DNA of 39,057 bases, taken from contig CAIVQX010000019.1 in assembly GCA_903908165.1 (NCBI GenBank), forward strand, positions 1 to 39,057, written 5' to 3'. The notes under the pieces are model-generated. The model did no database searches, was not told the DNA's origin, and saw only the letters and a list, made by a program, of their open reading frames with translations. The stretch is from an uncultured Methylococcaceae bacterium. Its GTDB lineage: Bacteria; Pseudomonadota; Gammaproteobacteria; Methylococcales; Methylomonadaceae. Of this stretch, positions 26,810-35,589 are shown one piece after another; position 1 is the stretch's first letter, and each line of letters opens with the position of its first letter. The position numbers and the translations under genes are program-made.

Positions 26810-27181
26810 TTATAGACTCTGATTAGGAATTAGTGTTAATGCAGTACTTTGAAAAACAATACCAGTCCACCCGTATTTTATAAAATTTCTGATATTTTGA
26901 TGATTGGTTCCATGAGGGTCACTTAAAACATCAAGTCGGTAATAATCTCCAAATAGATTTAATGTCTGCTGTTGATTAAGATGATGGATATCGGCAAAGG
27001 CAAAAATTTTACATGATCCTTCATTGGTTCCAGCTTTGTTGATCAGTTTATCTTCATTAAGGCCGTTACTAAATTCAGTGGCTGCGTAAATATAATTACT
27101 ATCAATGACGGTGATAGTTTCGTCAAAACTGACAGGCATATTTTTTTCTATTTGTTCCAGAAATGAAGTTATTTTCATCAT
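26810..27181 (-). CDS. HopJ-family protein
   Basis: The 123-residue product matches the HopJ family, named after a Pseudomonas type III effector but widely found in bacteria without such a system. Conserved segments are FDETITVIDSNYIYAATEFSNGL (about 19-41), NKAGTNEGSCKIFAF (about 48-62), TLNLFGDYYRLDVLSDPHGTNHQNIRNFIKYGW (about 73-105) and a short tail. It has no secretion signal or membrane helix. No type III secretion gene is in the window, so an effector role here is unlikely; the family's molecular function is unknown. It lies 115 bases downstream of smpB and is followed by the unknown 172-residue protein gene. The first two codons are both ATG. Confidence 0.8.
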   Translation of the reverse strand: MMKITSFLEQIEKNMPVSFDETITVIDSNYIYAATEFSNGLNEDKLINKAGTNEGSCKIFAFADIHHLNQQQTLNLFGDYYRLDVLSDPHGTNHQNIRNFIKYGWTGIVFQSTALTLIPNQSL

Positions 27182-27296
27182 TAAAATTGTAAAAGTGAGG
27201 AAGGTTTAAATGTTAGATGATTTATATCAATCGCTATAGAATCTGACTATAACCAGATCAGGGTTATTATAAAAGACTTCTTTGATGGCTCTTCTT

Positions 27297-27782
27297 TCAG
27301 CCTTTTTTCAAAATACGACCTTTTTCTCGTTGCCAATCACGATCTTTTGATGCGGCTCTTTTATCATGCAATTGTTTACCTTTTGCCAGACCAATTTCTA
27401 GTTTGGCACGTCCATTTTTCCAATACATAGAGAGGGGAATTAGTGTGTAGCCTTTACGTTCGACTGAGCCAATCAGCTTATTAAGTTCATGGCGATTCAA
27501 TAAAAGTTTTTTAGAGCGTATGGCATCTGGTTTGATATGAGTAGAAGCTGAAAGTAGTGCAGAGATATGGGCACCAGACAACCAAGCCTCACCACGCTTT
27601 AGTAAAACATAACTTTCTTTAAGTTGAACGCGACCTTCTCTGAGGCTTTTTACTTCCCAGCCTTCAAGTACAATGCCTGCTTCAAAGCGCTCTTCAATAA
27701 AGTACTCATGCTTAGCCTGTCGATTCACGGCAATAGTTACATTTTGCTGTGTTTTATTTTTTTTGGGCGTTTTTTCGGCCAT
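27297..27782 (-). CDS. smpB: SsrA-binding protein SmpB
   Basis: SmpB binds tmRNA and delivers it to stalled ribosomes for trans-translation. The 161-residue protein has the complete OB-fold: [39 protein letters not shown] near the N-terminus, GAHIS, then [32 protein letters not shown], and the basic tail [15 protein letters not shown] that reads the ribosomal mRNA channel. A short Lys-rich leader ([14 protein letters not shown]) precedes the fold. It is divergent from the NSS transporter gene; in many gammaproteobacteria smpB is divergent directly from ratA. No tmRNA gene (ssrA) lies in the 115-base gap downstream. Confidence 0.97.
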   Translation of the reverse strand: MAEKTPKKNKTQQNVTIAVNRQAKHEYFIEERFEAGIVLEGWEVKSLREGRVQLKESYVLLKRGEAWLSGAHISALLSASTHIKPDAIRSKKLLLNRHELNKLIGSVERKGYTLIPLSMYWKNGRAKLEIGLAKGKQLHDKRAASKDRDWQREKGRILKKG

Positions 27783-27866
27783 AGTTAAGCTAAGTTTTGA
27801 TTTAAAACTGACTAAAAGTAATTATTTTGTTATTTTACTCGATATTACTAATAAGGTGAGTTTTTA

Positions 27867-27884
27867 ATGGACGCTCAAAAATGA
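27867..27884 (+). other. Five-codon open frame overlapping the transporter start
   Basis: ATG-GAC-GCT-CAA-AAA-TGA begins at 27867 and its stop overlaps the transporter ATG (27881) in the form ATGA. The only good ribosome site nearby, AAGGTGAG, is placed for this small frame rather than for the transporter. It could be a coupling mini-cistron, or the A5 run at 27877-27881 could be one base short, which would join MDAQK to the transporter. Confidence 0.3.
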
Positions 27885-29242
27885 TGAATATAAAAAAATC
27901 GACTCATAGTGAATGGTCATCACGTCTTGCATTTATTTTGGCGGCAACAGGTTCTGCAGTTGGATTAGGTAACATATGGAAATTTCCTTATATTACTGGA
28001 GAAAATGGTGGAGGGGCATTTGTATTTGTTTATCTTCTTTGTGTCTTACTTATCGGAATTCCTATCATGATTGCCGAAGTCATGTTGGGACGACGCGGAC
28101 ATAGGAATCCTATAGAAACGATGGAGCTTTTGACGGAAGAAGCGGGCGCAGATAAAAACTGGCATTATTTAGGTTGGATGGGTGTTATCGCAGGTTTATT
28201 AATTTTATCCTATTACAGCGTAATTGCTGGTTGGGCATCAGCTTATGTCGTAAAAGCGTTTACGGGCAGTTTTTTTGATGCAAATGCGGTTGCCATAAAA
28301 ACAGTTTTTGATGATTTTGTTGCTAGCCCCGTGCGGTTGATTTTTTGGCATTCAATATTCATGTTGGCAACCATGATGATTGTAGTGCGTGGTGTTAATA
28401 ATGGACTGGAGAAAGCGGTGCAGTATTTAATGCCAAGTTTGTTTGTTCTAATGTTCTTGTTAGTTGCTTATGCGATGAAGATGGATAGTTATTATCAAGG
28501 ACTGCATTTCTTATTATTTCCTGATTTTAGTAAGCTAACCGGTAGCTCAATATTAACAGCTATGGGTCATGCCTTTTTTACGTTGAGTTTAGGTATGGGC
28601 GCCATTATGGTTTATGGATCTTATTTGCCCAAAAATATATCAATTGCCAAAACAGCGTTGTTAATTGCAGGTGCTGATACATTAGTCGCTTTAATGGCCG
28701 GTATTGTTATATTCCCTATTGTGTTTAGTAATAATCTTCACCCCGATTCTGGCCCAGGACTTATTTTTCAAACCTTGCCTATTGCCTTTGGATCCATGAC
28801 TGGCGGATGGTTGATGGGTATACTGTTTTTTGTCATGCTCGTTATTGCCGCCTTAACTTCATCGATATCATTAATTGAGCCTGCTGTTGCTTGGTTGGTT
28901 GAAAATAGAGGATTCAGTCGTGTAAAGGCTTGTGTCTGGTCTGGCTCACTAACTTGGTTATTGGGATTGGGAACGGTATTTTCTTTTAACGTATGGTCCA
29001 ATGTTAAATTGTTTGATAGGACGATTTTTCAATTGTTGGATTACTTAACAGCTAATTTGATGTTGCCTATTGGTGGTTTTTGTATTGCGGTGTTCGCAGG
29101 TTGGATTATGAAGCGGCAACATAGCGAGCAAGAGTTAAATATGGCTACTGAATTAGACTATATTAGGTGGAAAGTTTTGATTAGTTATGTGGCGCCGTGT
29201 GCTGTGTTTTTTGTGTTTCTTCACGTTATTGGAATCTTCTAA
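27881..29242 (+). CDS. Sodium-dependent neurotransmitter-symporter (NSS/SNF) family transporter
   Basis: NSS proteins import amino acids or related amines with Na+. The 453-residue protein begins with the family hallmark EWSSRLAFILAATGSAVGLGNIWKFPYITGENGGGAFVFVY (TM1 and TM2, Na+ site) and shows about 11 helices, fewer than the 12 of eukaryotic members, as is common in bacteria. LSYYSVIAGW in TM3 and the unwound TM6 segment HAFFTLSLGMGAIMVYGSYLP are recognisable. The substrate cannot be told from sequence. The ratA start overlaps its stop by one base, so transporter and ratA are coupled. Its insertion between smpB and ratA is unusual relative to E. coli. Confidence 0.9.
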   Translation: MMNIKKSTHSEWSSRLAFILAATGSAVGLGNIWKFPYITGENGGGAFVFVYLLCVLLIGIPIMIAEVMLGRRGHRNPIETMELLTEEAGADKNWHYLGWMGVIAGLLILSYYSVIAGWASAYVVKAFTGSFFDANAVAIKTVFDDFVASPVRLIFWHSIFMLATMMIVVRGVNNGLEKAVQYLMPSLFVLMFLLVAYAMKMDSYYQGLHFLLFPDFSKLTGSSILTAMGHAFFTLSLGMGAIMVYGSYLPKNISIAKTALLIAGADTLVALMAGIVIFPIVFSNNLHPDSGPGLIFQTLPIAFGSMTGGWLMGILFFVMLVIAALTSSISLIEPAVAWLVENRGFSRVKACVWSGSLTWLLGLGTVFSFNVWSNVKLFDRTIFQLLDYLTANLMLPIGGFCIAVFAGWIMKRQHSEQELNMATELDYIRWKVLISYVAPCAVFFVFLHVIGIF

Positions 29243-29673
29243 TGACTATTGTTCAAAAAAGCGCTTTAGTGAAATTCTCTGCTCAGCAGATGTTTGATCT
29301 AGTCAATAATATTGAAGATTATCCTCAATTTTTGCCTTGGTGTACGGGTAGTAGAATTATTAAACGTGAGGAGGGTATTGTTGAAGCGGAATTGGATATT
29401 GCTAAAGGTGGTTTTAAAAAATCATTTTCTACACGGAACAGAATTGATAAGGGCGGTAAGATAACTGTCTCTTTGCTTAATGGCCCTTTTTCTTATTTGG
29501 AAGGTGTTTGGAATTTCATGCCCCTCCGTGAAGACGCTAGTAAGATTTCGTTGGATTTAGAATTTGAAATGTCTGGCGTTTTAGCCAGCTTGGCATTTGG
29601 AGCTGTTTTTAATCAAATATGCAATACTATGGTGAGTTCATTTTCAGTTCGCGCTAAGCAAGTGTATGGTTGA
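29242..29673 (+). CDS. ratA: RatA / COQ10-like START-domain protein
   Basis: The 143-residue protein belongs to the RatA/Coq10 START-like family, described in E. coli as a ribosome-association toxin and, in related proteins, as ubiquinone-binding. Recognisable segments are YPQFLPWCTGSRI (about 27-39), KGGFKKSFSTRN and NGPFSYLEGVWNF, followed by the long C-terminal amphipathic helix AFGAVFNQICNTMVSSFSVRAKQVYG. ATG 29242 is selected because it aligns with the family start and overlaps the upstream stop by one base; the frame extends 15 codons further up inside the transporter. The gene overlaps rnfH by eight bases. The pairing ratA-rnfH beside smpB and bamE is conserved in gammaproteobacteria. 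Confidence 0.93.
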   Translation: MTIVQKSALVKFSAQQMFDLVNNIEDYPQFLPWCTGSRIIKREEGIVEAELDIAKGGFKKSFSTRNRIDKGGKITVSLLNGPFSYLEGVWNFMPLREDASKISLDLEFEMSGVLASLAFGAVFNQICNTMVSSFSVRAKQVYG

Positions 29674-29950
29674 AAATTTGATTGATATAGAAGTGGCTTA
29701 CGCTAACCCTGAGCGACAAGTGATTGTTGCACTAAGAATGCCGGTTGGCACAACTGTTTTACAGGCAATAGACAAATCAGGCTTGTTAACTATTTTTCCG
29801 GAAATAGATAGCGCTGATTTACAGGTTGGGGTTTTTGGAGCTGTCTGTAAGCTTGAGCAATTAGTGAAGCAGGCTGATAGAATAGAAATCTATCGGCCTT
29901 TAATTCATGATCCTAAAGAAGCTAGGCGGCAGCGGGCGACAAAAAAATAA
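29666..29950 (+). CDS. rnfH: RnfH family ubiquitin-like protein
   Basis: The 94-residue protein has the beta-grasp RnfH fold: IDIEVAYANPERQVIVALRMPVGTTVLQAIDKSGLL, then DSADLQVGVFGAVCKLEQLVKQADRIEIYRPLIHDPKEARRQRA, the characteristic C-terminal signature. Its function is unknown despite the name, which comes from linkage to rnf genes in Rhodobacter. The start ATG 29666 lies inside ratA (eight-base overlap), so translation is coupled to ratA. It is the last gene of the transporter-ratA-rnfH unit and converges on bamE. Confidence 0.93.
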   Translation: MVENLIDIEVAYANPERQVIVALRMPVGTTVLQAIDKSGLLTIFPEIDSADLQVGVFGAVCKLEQLVKQADRIEIYRPLIHDPKEARRQRATKK

Positions 29951-29976
29951 GATTCGTTAATTTGATTTAACGAATC
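29951..29976. terminator. Bidirectional-looking hairpin between rnfH and bamE
   Basis: Ten-base perfect arms GATTCGTTAA (29951-29960) and TTAACGAATC (29967-29976) enclose a six-base loop. The hairpin touches the rnfH stop. On the minus strand it is followed by CTTATTTTTTT, a strong U tract, so it should terminate bamE transcription; on the plus strand the trailing sequence is only weakly T-rich. Confidence 0.75.
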
Positions 29977-30005
29977 AATTATTAGTGTACTTTGAACGTG
30001 TTAAC

Positions 30006-30509
30006 TCAAAGCGGTAAACCATCAGTTTCTAATTCGTTTTTAGCCGGTTTAGGTTTTGCGTCTGTTTTTTCGGCACCTGCCGCCCCCGAAATTATCTCCC
30101 ATAATGTTTTTTCAAGATCACGTTTAGGTACGTCGACGGTAGTTTCTTCAGAGGCTTTAATTACAGGTACAGCGCTAGGTCTAAAATCGCCTTGTATACC
30201 AACTATTTGGTCGTTATCAAAGAATAAAGAGATTTGATGTTGGATTCTATCTTCTCCGCTAGGGTGATTTGAATACATGTAATCCCATCTATTTTTATGA
30301 AGAACATCATCAAGCATTGGCGATCCCATTATGTAAAGTACCTGCCTTTTAGTCATGCCTGGTCGCAATTGGTCAATCATCGACTGTTCAATGATGTTAC
30401 CTTGTTGAATAGGAATGGTGTAGACACCGGGCAAATTATTTAGAACGGAAGAGCAGGATATCAACAACAGGCTTGTTAATAAGCTTAAATAAAAAAACGG
30501 CTTTCTCAT
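30006..30509 (-). CDS. bamE: Outer membrane assembly lipoprotein BamE (SmpA/OmlA)
   Basis: BamE is a lipoprotein subunit of the BAM complex that folds outer-membrane beta-barrels. From ATG 30509 the protein is 167 residues: a lipoprotein signal ends LLISC with Cys19, then [38 protein letters not shown], the BamE core that binds BamD and lipid, and NRWDYMYSN. The C-terminal third is a low-complexity extension rich in Lys, Ala and Glu, longer than in E. coli BamE (113 residues). The open frame starts six codons earlier at ATG 30527, but [11 protein letters not shown] is a better signal-peptide start. It is divergent from fur, a common gammaproteobacterial pairing. Confidence 0.93.
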   Translation of the reverse strand: MRKPFFYLSLLTSLLLISCSSVLNNLPGVYTIPIQQGNIIEQSMIDQLRPGMTKRQVLYIMGSPMLDDVLHKNRWDYMYSNHPSGEDRIQHQISLFFDNDQIVGIQGDFRPSAVPVIKASEETTVDVPKRDLEKTLWEIISGAAGAEKTDAKPKPAKNELETDGLPL

Positions 30510-30558
30510 TTGAGGCTGCAGTAGCATTAAAATTTTAAATCATACAGGATGTTAAATA

Positions 30559-30564
30559 ATTATA
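30559..30564 (-). promoter_or_regulatory. Candidate -10 element of bamE
   Basis: A perfect TATAAT on the minus strand lies 49 bases upstream of the chosen bamE start. The -35 region is poor. The fur promoter must lie in the same 147-base gap; TACAAT at 30601-30606 is a possible plus-strand -10. No clear Fur box was recognised. Confidence 0.35.
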
Positions 30565-30656
30565 CTAAAAATCTGTCATGCTCTTGTCGCCTAAAAAGGC
30601 TACAATGCACATTATTTTCTATTTAACTGCCTATTCGGTGAGATAACCGGAGATTA

Positions 30657-31076
30657 ATGTTGGAAAAACATGATTTAAGGAACGCAGGTCTTAAGGTGAC
30701 TTTACCTCGCGTTAAAATCCTGCAAATTCTAGAAAAGCAGGTTAACGAGCGGCACTTAACGGCCGAAAAGGTTTATAAAATCCTGCTCAGTGAAGACGAA
30801 GATATCGGTTTGGCGACAGTATATCGGGTGTTAACACAATTTGAAGCAGCCGGATTGGTTACTAGGCATCATTTTGAAGGCGGTAATTCGATTTTTGAAT
30901 TGGATACCGGTGCTCATCATGATCATATTCTCTGCATGAGGTGTGGGCAAGTAGATGAATTTACTGATGAAATTATCGAAGCACGGCAGAAAGAAGTTGC
31001 TCAAAAACTGGGTTATGAACTAACAGATCATGGCCTTTATTTATACGGAATTTGCCCTAAGTGCAATCAACTTTGA
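30657..31076 (+). CDS. fur: Ferric uptake regulator Fur
   Basis: Fur represses iron-uptake genes when loaded with Fe2+. The 139-residue protein has the N-terminal winged helix (LRNAGLKVTLPRVKILQILE, then GLATVYRVLTQFEAAGLVTRHHFEGG), the metal-site region FELDTGAHHDHILCMRCGQVDEF, and a second Cys pair CPKCNQL near the C-terminus, so both the regulatory and structural zinc sites appear intact. ATG 30657 has CGGAG at about five bases. It is divergent from bamE and followed after 24 bases by lolC/E on the same strand. With iscR 11 kb away, the window encodes both major iron-responsive regulators. Confidence 0.97.
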   Translation: MLEKHDLRNAGLKVTLPRVKILQILEKQVNERHLTAEKVYKILLSEDEDIGLATVYRVLTQFEAAGLVTRHHFEGGNSIFELDTGAHHDHILCMRCGQVDEFTDEIIEARQKEVAQKLGYELTDHGLYLYGICPKCNQL

Positions 31077-31100
31077 CTTACCTTTTATTTTATAGACTTC

Positions 31101-32348
31101 ATGTTTAAGCCTCTTATTTTTTATATCGGTTTGCGGTATACGCGAGCCAAACGTCGCACCCAATTTATTTCTTTTATTACGCTAACCTCTGTTTTGGGCA
31201 TCGCTTTGGGCGTAACAGCCCTGATAACCGTTCTTTCAGTAATGAATGGTTTTGAAGCTGAGTTACGCGAAAGGATTCTTGGGATGACCTCGCATGCGAC
31301 TGTTACCGGTAAATTTGGACAGTTAGATAACTGGCGTGATCTGGATCAAAAATTAAAAGATTATCCACATGTAGAGGGTGCTGCTCCCTTTGTTAGTGGT
31401 CAAGTTATGATTAATGCCGATAGACGTGTCAGTGGGACTATGCTTAATGGTATTTTGCCCGATTATGAGGCTAAAGTTTCAGAAGTAGCTGATAAAATGA
31501 AATCTGGTAAGTTAACAGATCTTGTTCCAGGTCAATACGGTATTGTATTGGGTGTTGAATTAGCTAATTATTTGGGAGTTATGACAGGGGATAAAATCAC
31601 TGTAATCAGCCCTCAAATTAACTCGACTCCTGCAGGCATTGTGCCAAGAATGCGCCGCTTTACGGTAGTTGGTGTTTTTCAGGTAGGCATGTATGAGTAT
31701 GATCGCAACATGGCTCTTATTCATATTGAGGATGCTGCCAAGTTATTTCGTATGGATAATGCAGTTTCAGCGCTACGTATTAAATTGGACAATTTATTTG
31801 ATGCTCCGCAAATCACACACGCAATGGCCGCCGATTTATATGGAGAATATCAAGTGAGTGATTGGACATTGGCGCACAGTAATTTCTTCCGCGCTATTCA
31901 AACAGAAAAACGGGTGATGTTTATTATTCTCTTGCTCATTGTAGCGGTTGCGGCTTTCAATATCGTATCAACATTGGTGATGGTAGTCACTGATAAGCGT
32001 GGAGATATTGCCATACTTAAAACGCAGGGGTTAACCTCTGGCTCCATAATGGGCATCTTTATGGTGTTAGGGTCCATTATCGGTATAGTTGGAACAGCAC
32101 TTGGCACGGTAGGTGGGGTATTACTGGCATTAAATGTTGAAACGATTGTTCCGGCCATTGAAAAACTTTTTCAGGTCCAATTTATGGCGGCTGATGTTTA
32201 TTACATTAGCGAATTGCCATCCAAATTAGTGTGGTCAGATGTATATGCTATAGCTGGAATGGCCTTTTTGCTGTCTTTGTTGGCAACGATTTATCCTGCA
32301 TGGCAGGCATCCAGAATAAATCCGGCGGAAGTGCTTAGATATGAATAA
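31101..32348 (+). CDS. Lipoprotein-releasing ABC transporter permease (LolC/LolE family)
   Basis: This inner-membrane subunit, with LolD, detaches outer-membrane lipoproteins and hands them to LolA. The 415-residue protein has the standard plan: TM1 near 25-48 after IGLRYTRAKRRTQFISFITLTSVLGIALG, a large periplasmic domain (about 50-270), then three helices (VMFIILLLIVAVAAFNIVSTLVMVV, a glycine-rich pair near 315-345, and one near 375-395) and the end WQASRINPAEVLRYE. Only one permease gene is present before lolD, whereas E. coli has lolC-lolD-lolE; a homodimeric LolF-type system or a second copy elsewhere would explain this. Its end overlaps lolD by eight bases. Confidence 0.93.
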   Translation: MFKPLIFYIGLRYTRAKRRTQFISFITLTSVLGIALGVTALITVLSVMNGFEAELRERILGMTSHATVTGKFGQLDNWRDLDQKLKDYPHVEGAAPFVSGQVMINADRRVSGTMLNGILPDYEAKVSEVADKMKSGKLTDLVPGQYGIVLGVELANYLGVMTGDKITVISPQINSTPAGIVPRMRRFTVVGVFQVGMYEYDRNMALIHIEDAAKLFRMDNAVSALRIKLDNLFDAPQITHAMAADLYGEYQVSDWTLAHSNFFRAIQTEKRVMFIILLLIVAVAAFNIVSTLVMVVTDKRGDIAILKTQGLTSGSIMGIFMVLGSIIGIVGTALGTVGGVLLALNVETIVPAIEKLFQVQFMAADVYYISELPSKLVWSDVYAIAGMAFLLSLLATIYPAWQASRINPAEVLRYE

Positions 32349-33021
32349 ATTAAATATTTTACAGTGCCAACAATTAACCAAGCGCTATGATCAGGGTGGA
32401 TTAGATGTTGATGTTTTGAAAGGGGTTAATTTAACGATTGAAACGGGTGAACGTGTAGCCATTATGGGTGCATCGGGCTCAGGTAAAAGTACATTGCTAC
32501 ATCTTTTGGGGGGGTTGGAAAAAGCCAGTGGCGGTGAAGTCATTTTGGATGGGGTTAATATTAATCAAGTCAGCGCAGCAAAGTTGGCTAAATTAAGAAA
32601 TAAATCTTTAGGTTTTATTTATCAATCTCATCATTTATTGGGTGAATTTACTGTACTTGAAAATGTAGCGATGCCCTTGTTAATAGGGGGTGTTTCTGTA
32701 AAACAGGCGCGAAGTCGCGCTATTGAGTTATTGAAAAGAGTGGGTTTAGGACATCGTGTTGAGCATAAACCTGGCGAATTATCAGGCGGTGAAAGACAGC
32801 GTGCAGCAGTGGCACGCGCTTTAATCAACAAACCCAGTTTAATACTGGCGGATGAGCCTACAGGGAATCTTGACAGTAAAACAGCCGATCAAGTTTACCA
32901 GTTAATGTTGGAGTTGAATCAAGAGTTGAATGTTAGTTTCCTTGTGGTAACGCATGATCATGATCTAGCTGCCCGTATGGGTAAAGTCTTGCATATGGAA
33001 GACGGCTTAATTGTTAGTTAA
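32341..33021 (+). CDS. lolD: Lipoprotein-releasing ABC transporter ATPase LolD
   Basis: LolD powers lipoprotein release by the Lol permease. The 226-residue protein has Walker A GASGSGKST (about residues 38-46), Q-loop IYQSHHLLGEFTVLENVAMPLLI, which is the LolD-type Q-loop, the signature LSGGERQR, Walker B LILADEPTGNLD and the switch His in VVTHDHDLA. The start ATG 32341 lies inside the permease gene, so the two are translated together. After its stop are 269 bases with a T8 run near 33125 but no strong hairpin before comEC. Confidence 0.95.
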   Translation: MNKLNILQCQQLTKRYDQGGLDVDVLKGVNLTIETGERVAIMGASGSGKSTLLHLLGGLEKASGGEVILDGVNINQVSAAKLAKLRNKSLGFIYQSHHLLGEFTVLENVAMPLLIGGVSVKQARSRAIELLKRVGLGHRVEHKPGELSGGERQRAAVARALINKPSLILADEPTGNLDSKTADQVYQLMLELNQELNVSFLVVTHDHDLAARMGKVLHMEDGLIVS

Positions 33022-33290
33022 AGATAAACATAGCAGGGGATTACCATAACGAGATACGAAGAGAAATGTCATATCTTTAAATGGATTAATTGTTTGTGTT
33101 TGTCATAACTGAGGGCTCTAAAGGGATTTTTTTTGTTCTGAAGGTGTATACCGTCGTCTTGTTACTCAATTTTTTCTGCAAAATAATTACAGAAAGCGTG
33201 GATATTATAAAAACCGAAGCTAGCGAGTTGTGATACAGCAATTTTAAGGTTCAACAGGTTATATCGACCGCAAAAACATTCAGGAGCTAA

Positions 33291-35552
33291 ATGATTTTAT
33301 CTGCTCTGTCATTTTTGGCTGGACTTTTGTGCGTGCAGCAATTTTCAGATTTGCCAGGTAGTCAATGGCTTTTTTTGATTGCTGTTTCTGCTGTTATTAT
33401 GGCCTTGCTGCGATATTGGCGATGGTTGTTTTTTGCAGTGGGGCTGTTATGGGCAGTTATATTTGCCATGGTGAGATTGTCTGATCGTTTGCCAGAATCC
33501 CTTGAAGGTATTGACCTTCCTATTACGGGGGTTATTGTTGGATTACCTGAGCAGGATGAAAGACGCACGCGTTTTGATCTTATGGTCATCGACTCAGCAC
33601 AAAAGTTACCTTCCAAAATAAGATTAACTTGGTATTTTCCTGAGCAAGAGATTAAAACTGGTCAACGCTGGTCTTTTATAGTTAGTCTAAAGCGTCCTCA
33701 CGGCGGTATGAATCCAGGTGGCTTTGATTATGAGCGCTGGTTATTCAGTCAAAACGTGGGCGCAACCGGTTATGTTCACGTAAATCAAAAACCGAAATTG
33801 TTGGGGCGTTACTCCGCTTGGGCTAGTATTGGAGTTTGGCGACAAACTATTTCCGACCATTTGTCGCTCATTTTAGATGCTAAACCTAGTCTTGGTCTTA
33901 TTAAAGCACTCACCATTGGTGATGGAAGTCGTATTGACCAAAATCAATGGGATATTTTTCGTAAAACTGGAACTACACATCTGGTGGTTATCTCTGGGTC
34001 ACATGTAGGATTAATAGCCGGACTGGTTTATTTTTTGGTACTTAAGTTGTGGGCCTGGACAGGAGTTCTAAGGTGGTCTCCACAAACCGTTGCTGCTTTT
34101 GTAGCCATCGTATCGGCAATATTCTATGCTGCGCTAGCAGGATTTTCTGTGCCCACAGAGCGTTCTGTCATCATGATTGTGATTATTATGGCAGCCATCA
34201 TTTTGCAACGAAATATCCATCCATTCAATACCTTGGCTGTTGCACTTTTTTCAGTGCTAGTTTTTGATCCCTTATCGGTATTATCAGTTGGTTTCTGGTT
34301 ATCTTTTTTAGCGGTGGCTTTAATTATTTATGTGATCGCCGGACGATTGGGAAAAGTAAGTTATTTTATTGAAATGATAAAAATTAATTGGGCAACCTCG
34401 GTTGGTTTGTCGCCATTATTGCTGTTGTTTTTTCAACAAGTTTCACTTATTTCACCGTTGGCTAATTTTATTGCAGTTCCCATAATCAGTTTATTGGTAG
34501 TGCCTTTGGCATTGGTCGGTGTTTTGGTTATGTTTATTTCACCATTTCTAGCGCTTGGGTTATTTCTTGTCGTTGATGCTGCGTTGCAAGGCTTGTGGTG
34601 GTTTTTGGAACGTATGGCTGCATTACCTTTTGCAACAATCACGCATGTTCAGCCCTCGTTATGTGCATTAGTGTTTGCTATTCCGGGGATTTTATTATTA
34701 CTGGCGCCCCGAGGTGTTCCTGCCAGATGGTTAAGTTTGGTCATGTTTCTGCCTTTGATAGTTACTGCACCCCAAAAACCGAAAGCGGGAGGTATTAACT
34801 TGACGATGTTGGATGTCGGTCAAGCGTTGTCATTAGTTGTACAGACTCAACATCATTGGTTAATTTTTGATACCGGTGCCAAATTTTCAGAAGAAAGTGA
34901 CATCGGTAAAAGTGTCATATTGCCCTTTTTACGACAGCAGGGTGTAGAAAAGGTTGATAAGTTAATTATAAGTCACGGCGATAATGATCATATCGGTGGT
35001 GCAGTATCAGTATTGCGTGGGATCCCGGTAGAACAATTGTTAACCAGTGCACCAGAGCGTTTAATGGAATTTTTACCAGTTAAATGTAGGGCAGGGCAAT
35101 CATGGTTATGGGATCAAGTCAGGTTTACTGTATTAGCACCACAACAAATGTTTGTTTCAGAGAACGATAATTCTTGTGTATTAAAAATTGAAACACAAGA
35201 GGGTGCTGTTTTATTAAGTAGTGATATAGAAGAGTCGGCAGAAGCCTGGTTAGTCGAAACCAATGGAACCAATTTAAACGCCAAAGTCTTAATTGCCCCT
35301 CATCATGGTAGTAAAACGTCATCTACACCTGATTTTATTGAAGCAGTAAAGCCAGAGTATGTGTTAATTTCGGCAGGGTATCGCAATCAGTTTGGACATC
35401 CTCATCGAACAGTTATAGAGCGGTACGAGCAAGTTAATGCAAAATGGCTAAATACCGCTGATAAGGGTGCTATTAAGCTAAGTAATAAAGATGGCCTATG
35501 GCTAATACAGGCAATGCGTGATACAGAAAGTAAATATTGGAATTATAAATAA
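33291..35552 (+). CDS. comEC: DNA internalization competence protein ComEC/Rec2
   Basis: ComEC forms the inner-membrane channel that carries single-stranded DNA into the cytoplasm during natural transformation. The 753-residue protein has the three-part structure: N-terminal helices and an OB-fold region (about 70-165, with GMNPGGFDYERWLFSQNVGATGYV), the competence domain with many helices (about 200-490; TTHLVVISGSHVGLIAGLVY and GFSVPTERSVIMI are conserved), and a C-terminal metallo-beta-lactamase domain with SHGDNDHIGG (about 560-569) and APHHGSKTSS. All expected metal ligands are visible. CAGGAG lies five bases before ATG 33291. No other competence gene is in the window; in some methanotroph-like genomes comEC follows lolD, as here. 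Confidence 0.95.
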   Translation: MILSALSFLAGLLCVQQFSDLPGSQWLFLIAVSAVIMALLRYWRWLFFAVGLLWAVIFAMVRLSDRLPESLEGIDLPITGVIVGLPEQDERRTRFDLMVIDSAQKLPSKIRLTWYFPEQEIKTGQRWSFIVSLKRPHGGMNPGGFDYERWLFSQNVGATGYVHVNQKPKLLGRYSAWASIGVWRQTISDHLSLILDAKPSLGLIKALTIGDGSRIDQNQWDIFRKTGTTHLVVISGSHVGLIAGLVYFLVLKLWAWTGVLRWSPQTVAAFVAIVSAIFYAALAGFSVPTERSVIMIVIIMAAIILQRNIHPFNTLAVALFSVLVFDPLSVLSVGFWLSFLAVALIIYVIAGRLGKVSYFIEMIKINWATSVGLSPLLLLFFQQVSLISPLANFIAVPIISLLVVPLALVGVLVMFISPFLALGLFLVVDAALQGLWWFLERMAALPFATITHVQPSLCALVFAIPGILLLLAPRGVPARWLSLVMFLPLIVTAPQKPKAGGINLTMLDVGQALSLVVQTQHHWLIFDTGAKFSEESDIGKSVILPFLRQQGVEKVDKLIISHGDNDHIGGAVSVLRGIPVEQLLTSAPERLMEFLPVKCRAGQSWLWDQVRFTVLAPQQMFVSENDNSCVLKIETQEGAVLLSSDIEESAEAWLVETNGTNLNAKVLIAPHHGSKTSSTPDFIEAVKPEYVLISAGYRNQFGHPHRTVIERYEQVNAKWLNTADKGAIKLSNKDGLWLIQAMRDTESKYWNYK

Positions 35553-35589
35553 AGTGAATGTATTTTAAATAGTTAGCGTGCTAGTTTTC

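Noticed and set aside
26810-27181. Type III secretion effector
   Set aside because: The HopJ name is historical; no secretion genes or signals are present here.
33022-33290. tRNA or small RNA before comEC
   Set aside because: No cloverleaf or T-loop motif was seen; there is only a T8 run without a convincing hairpin.
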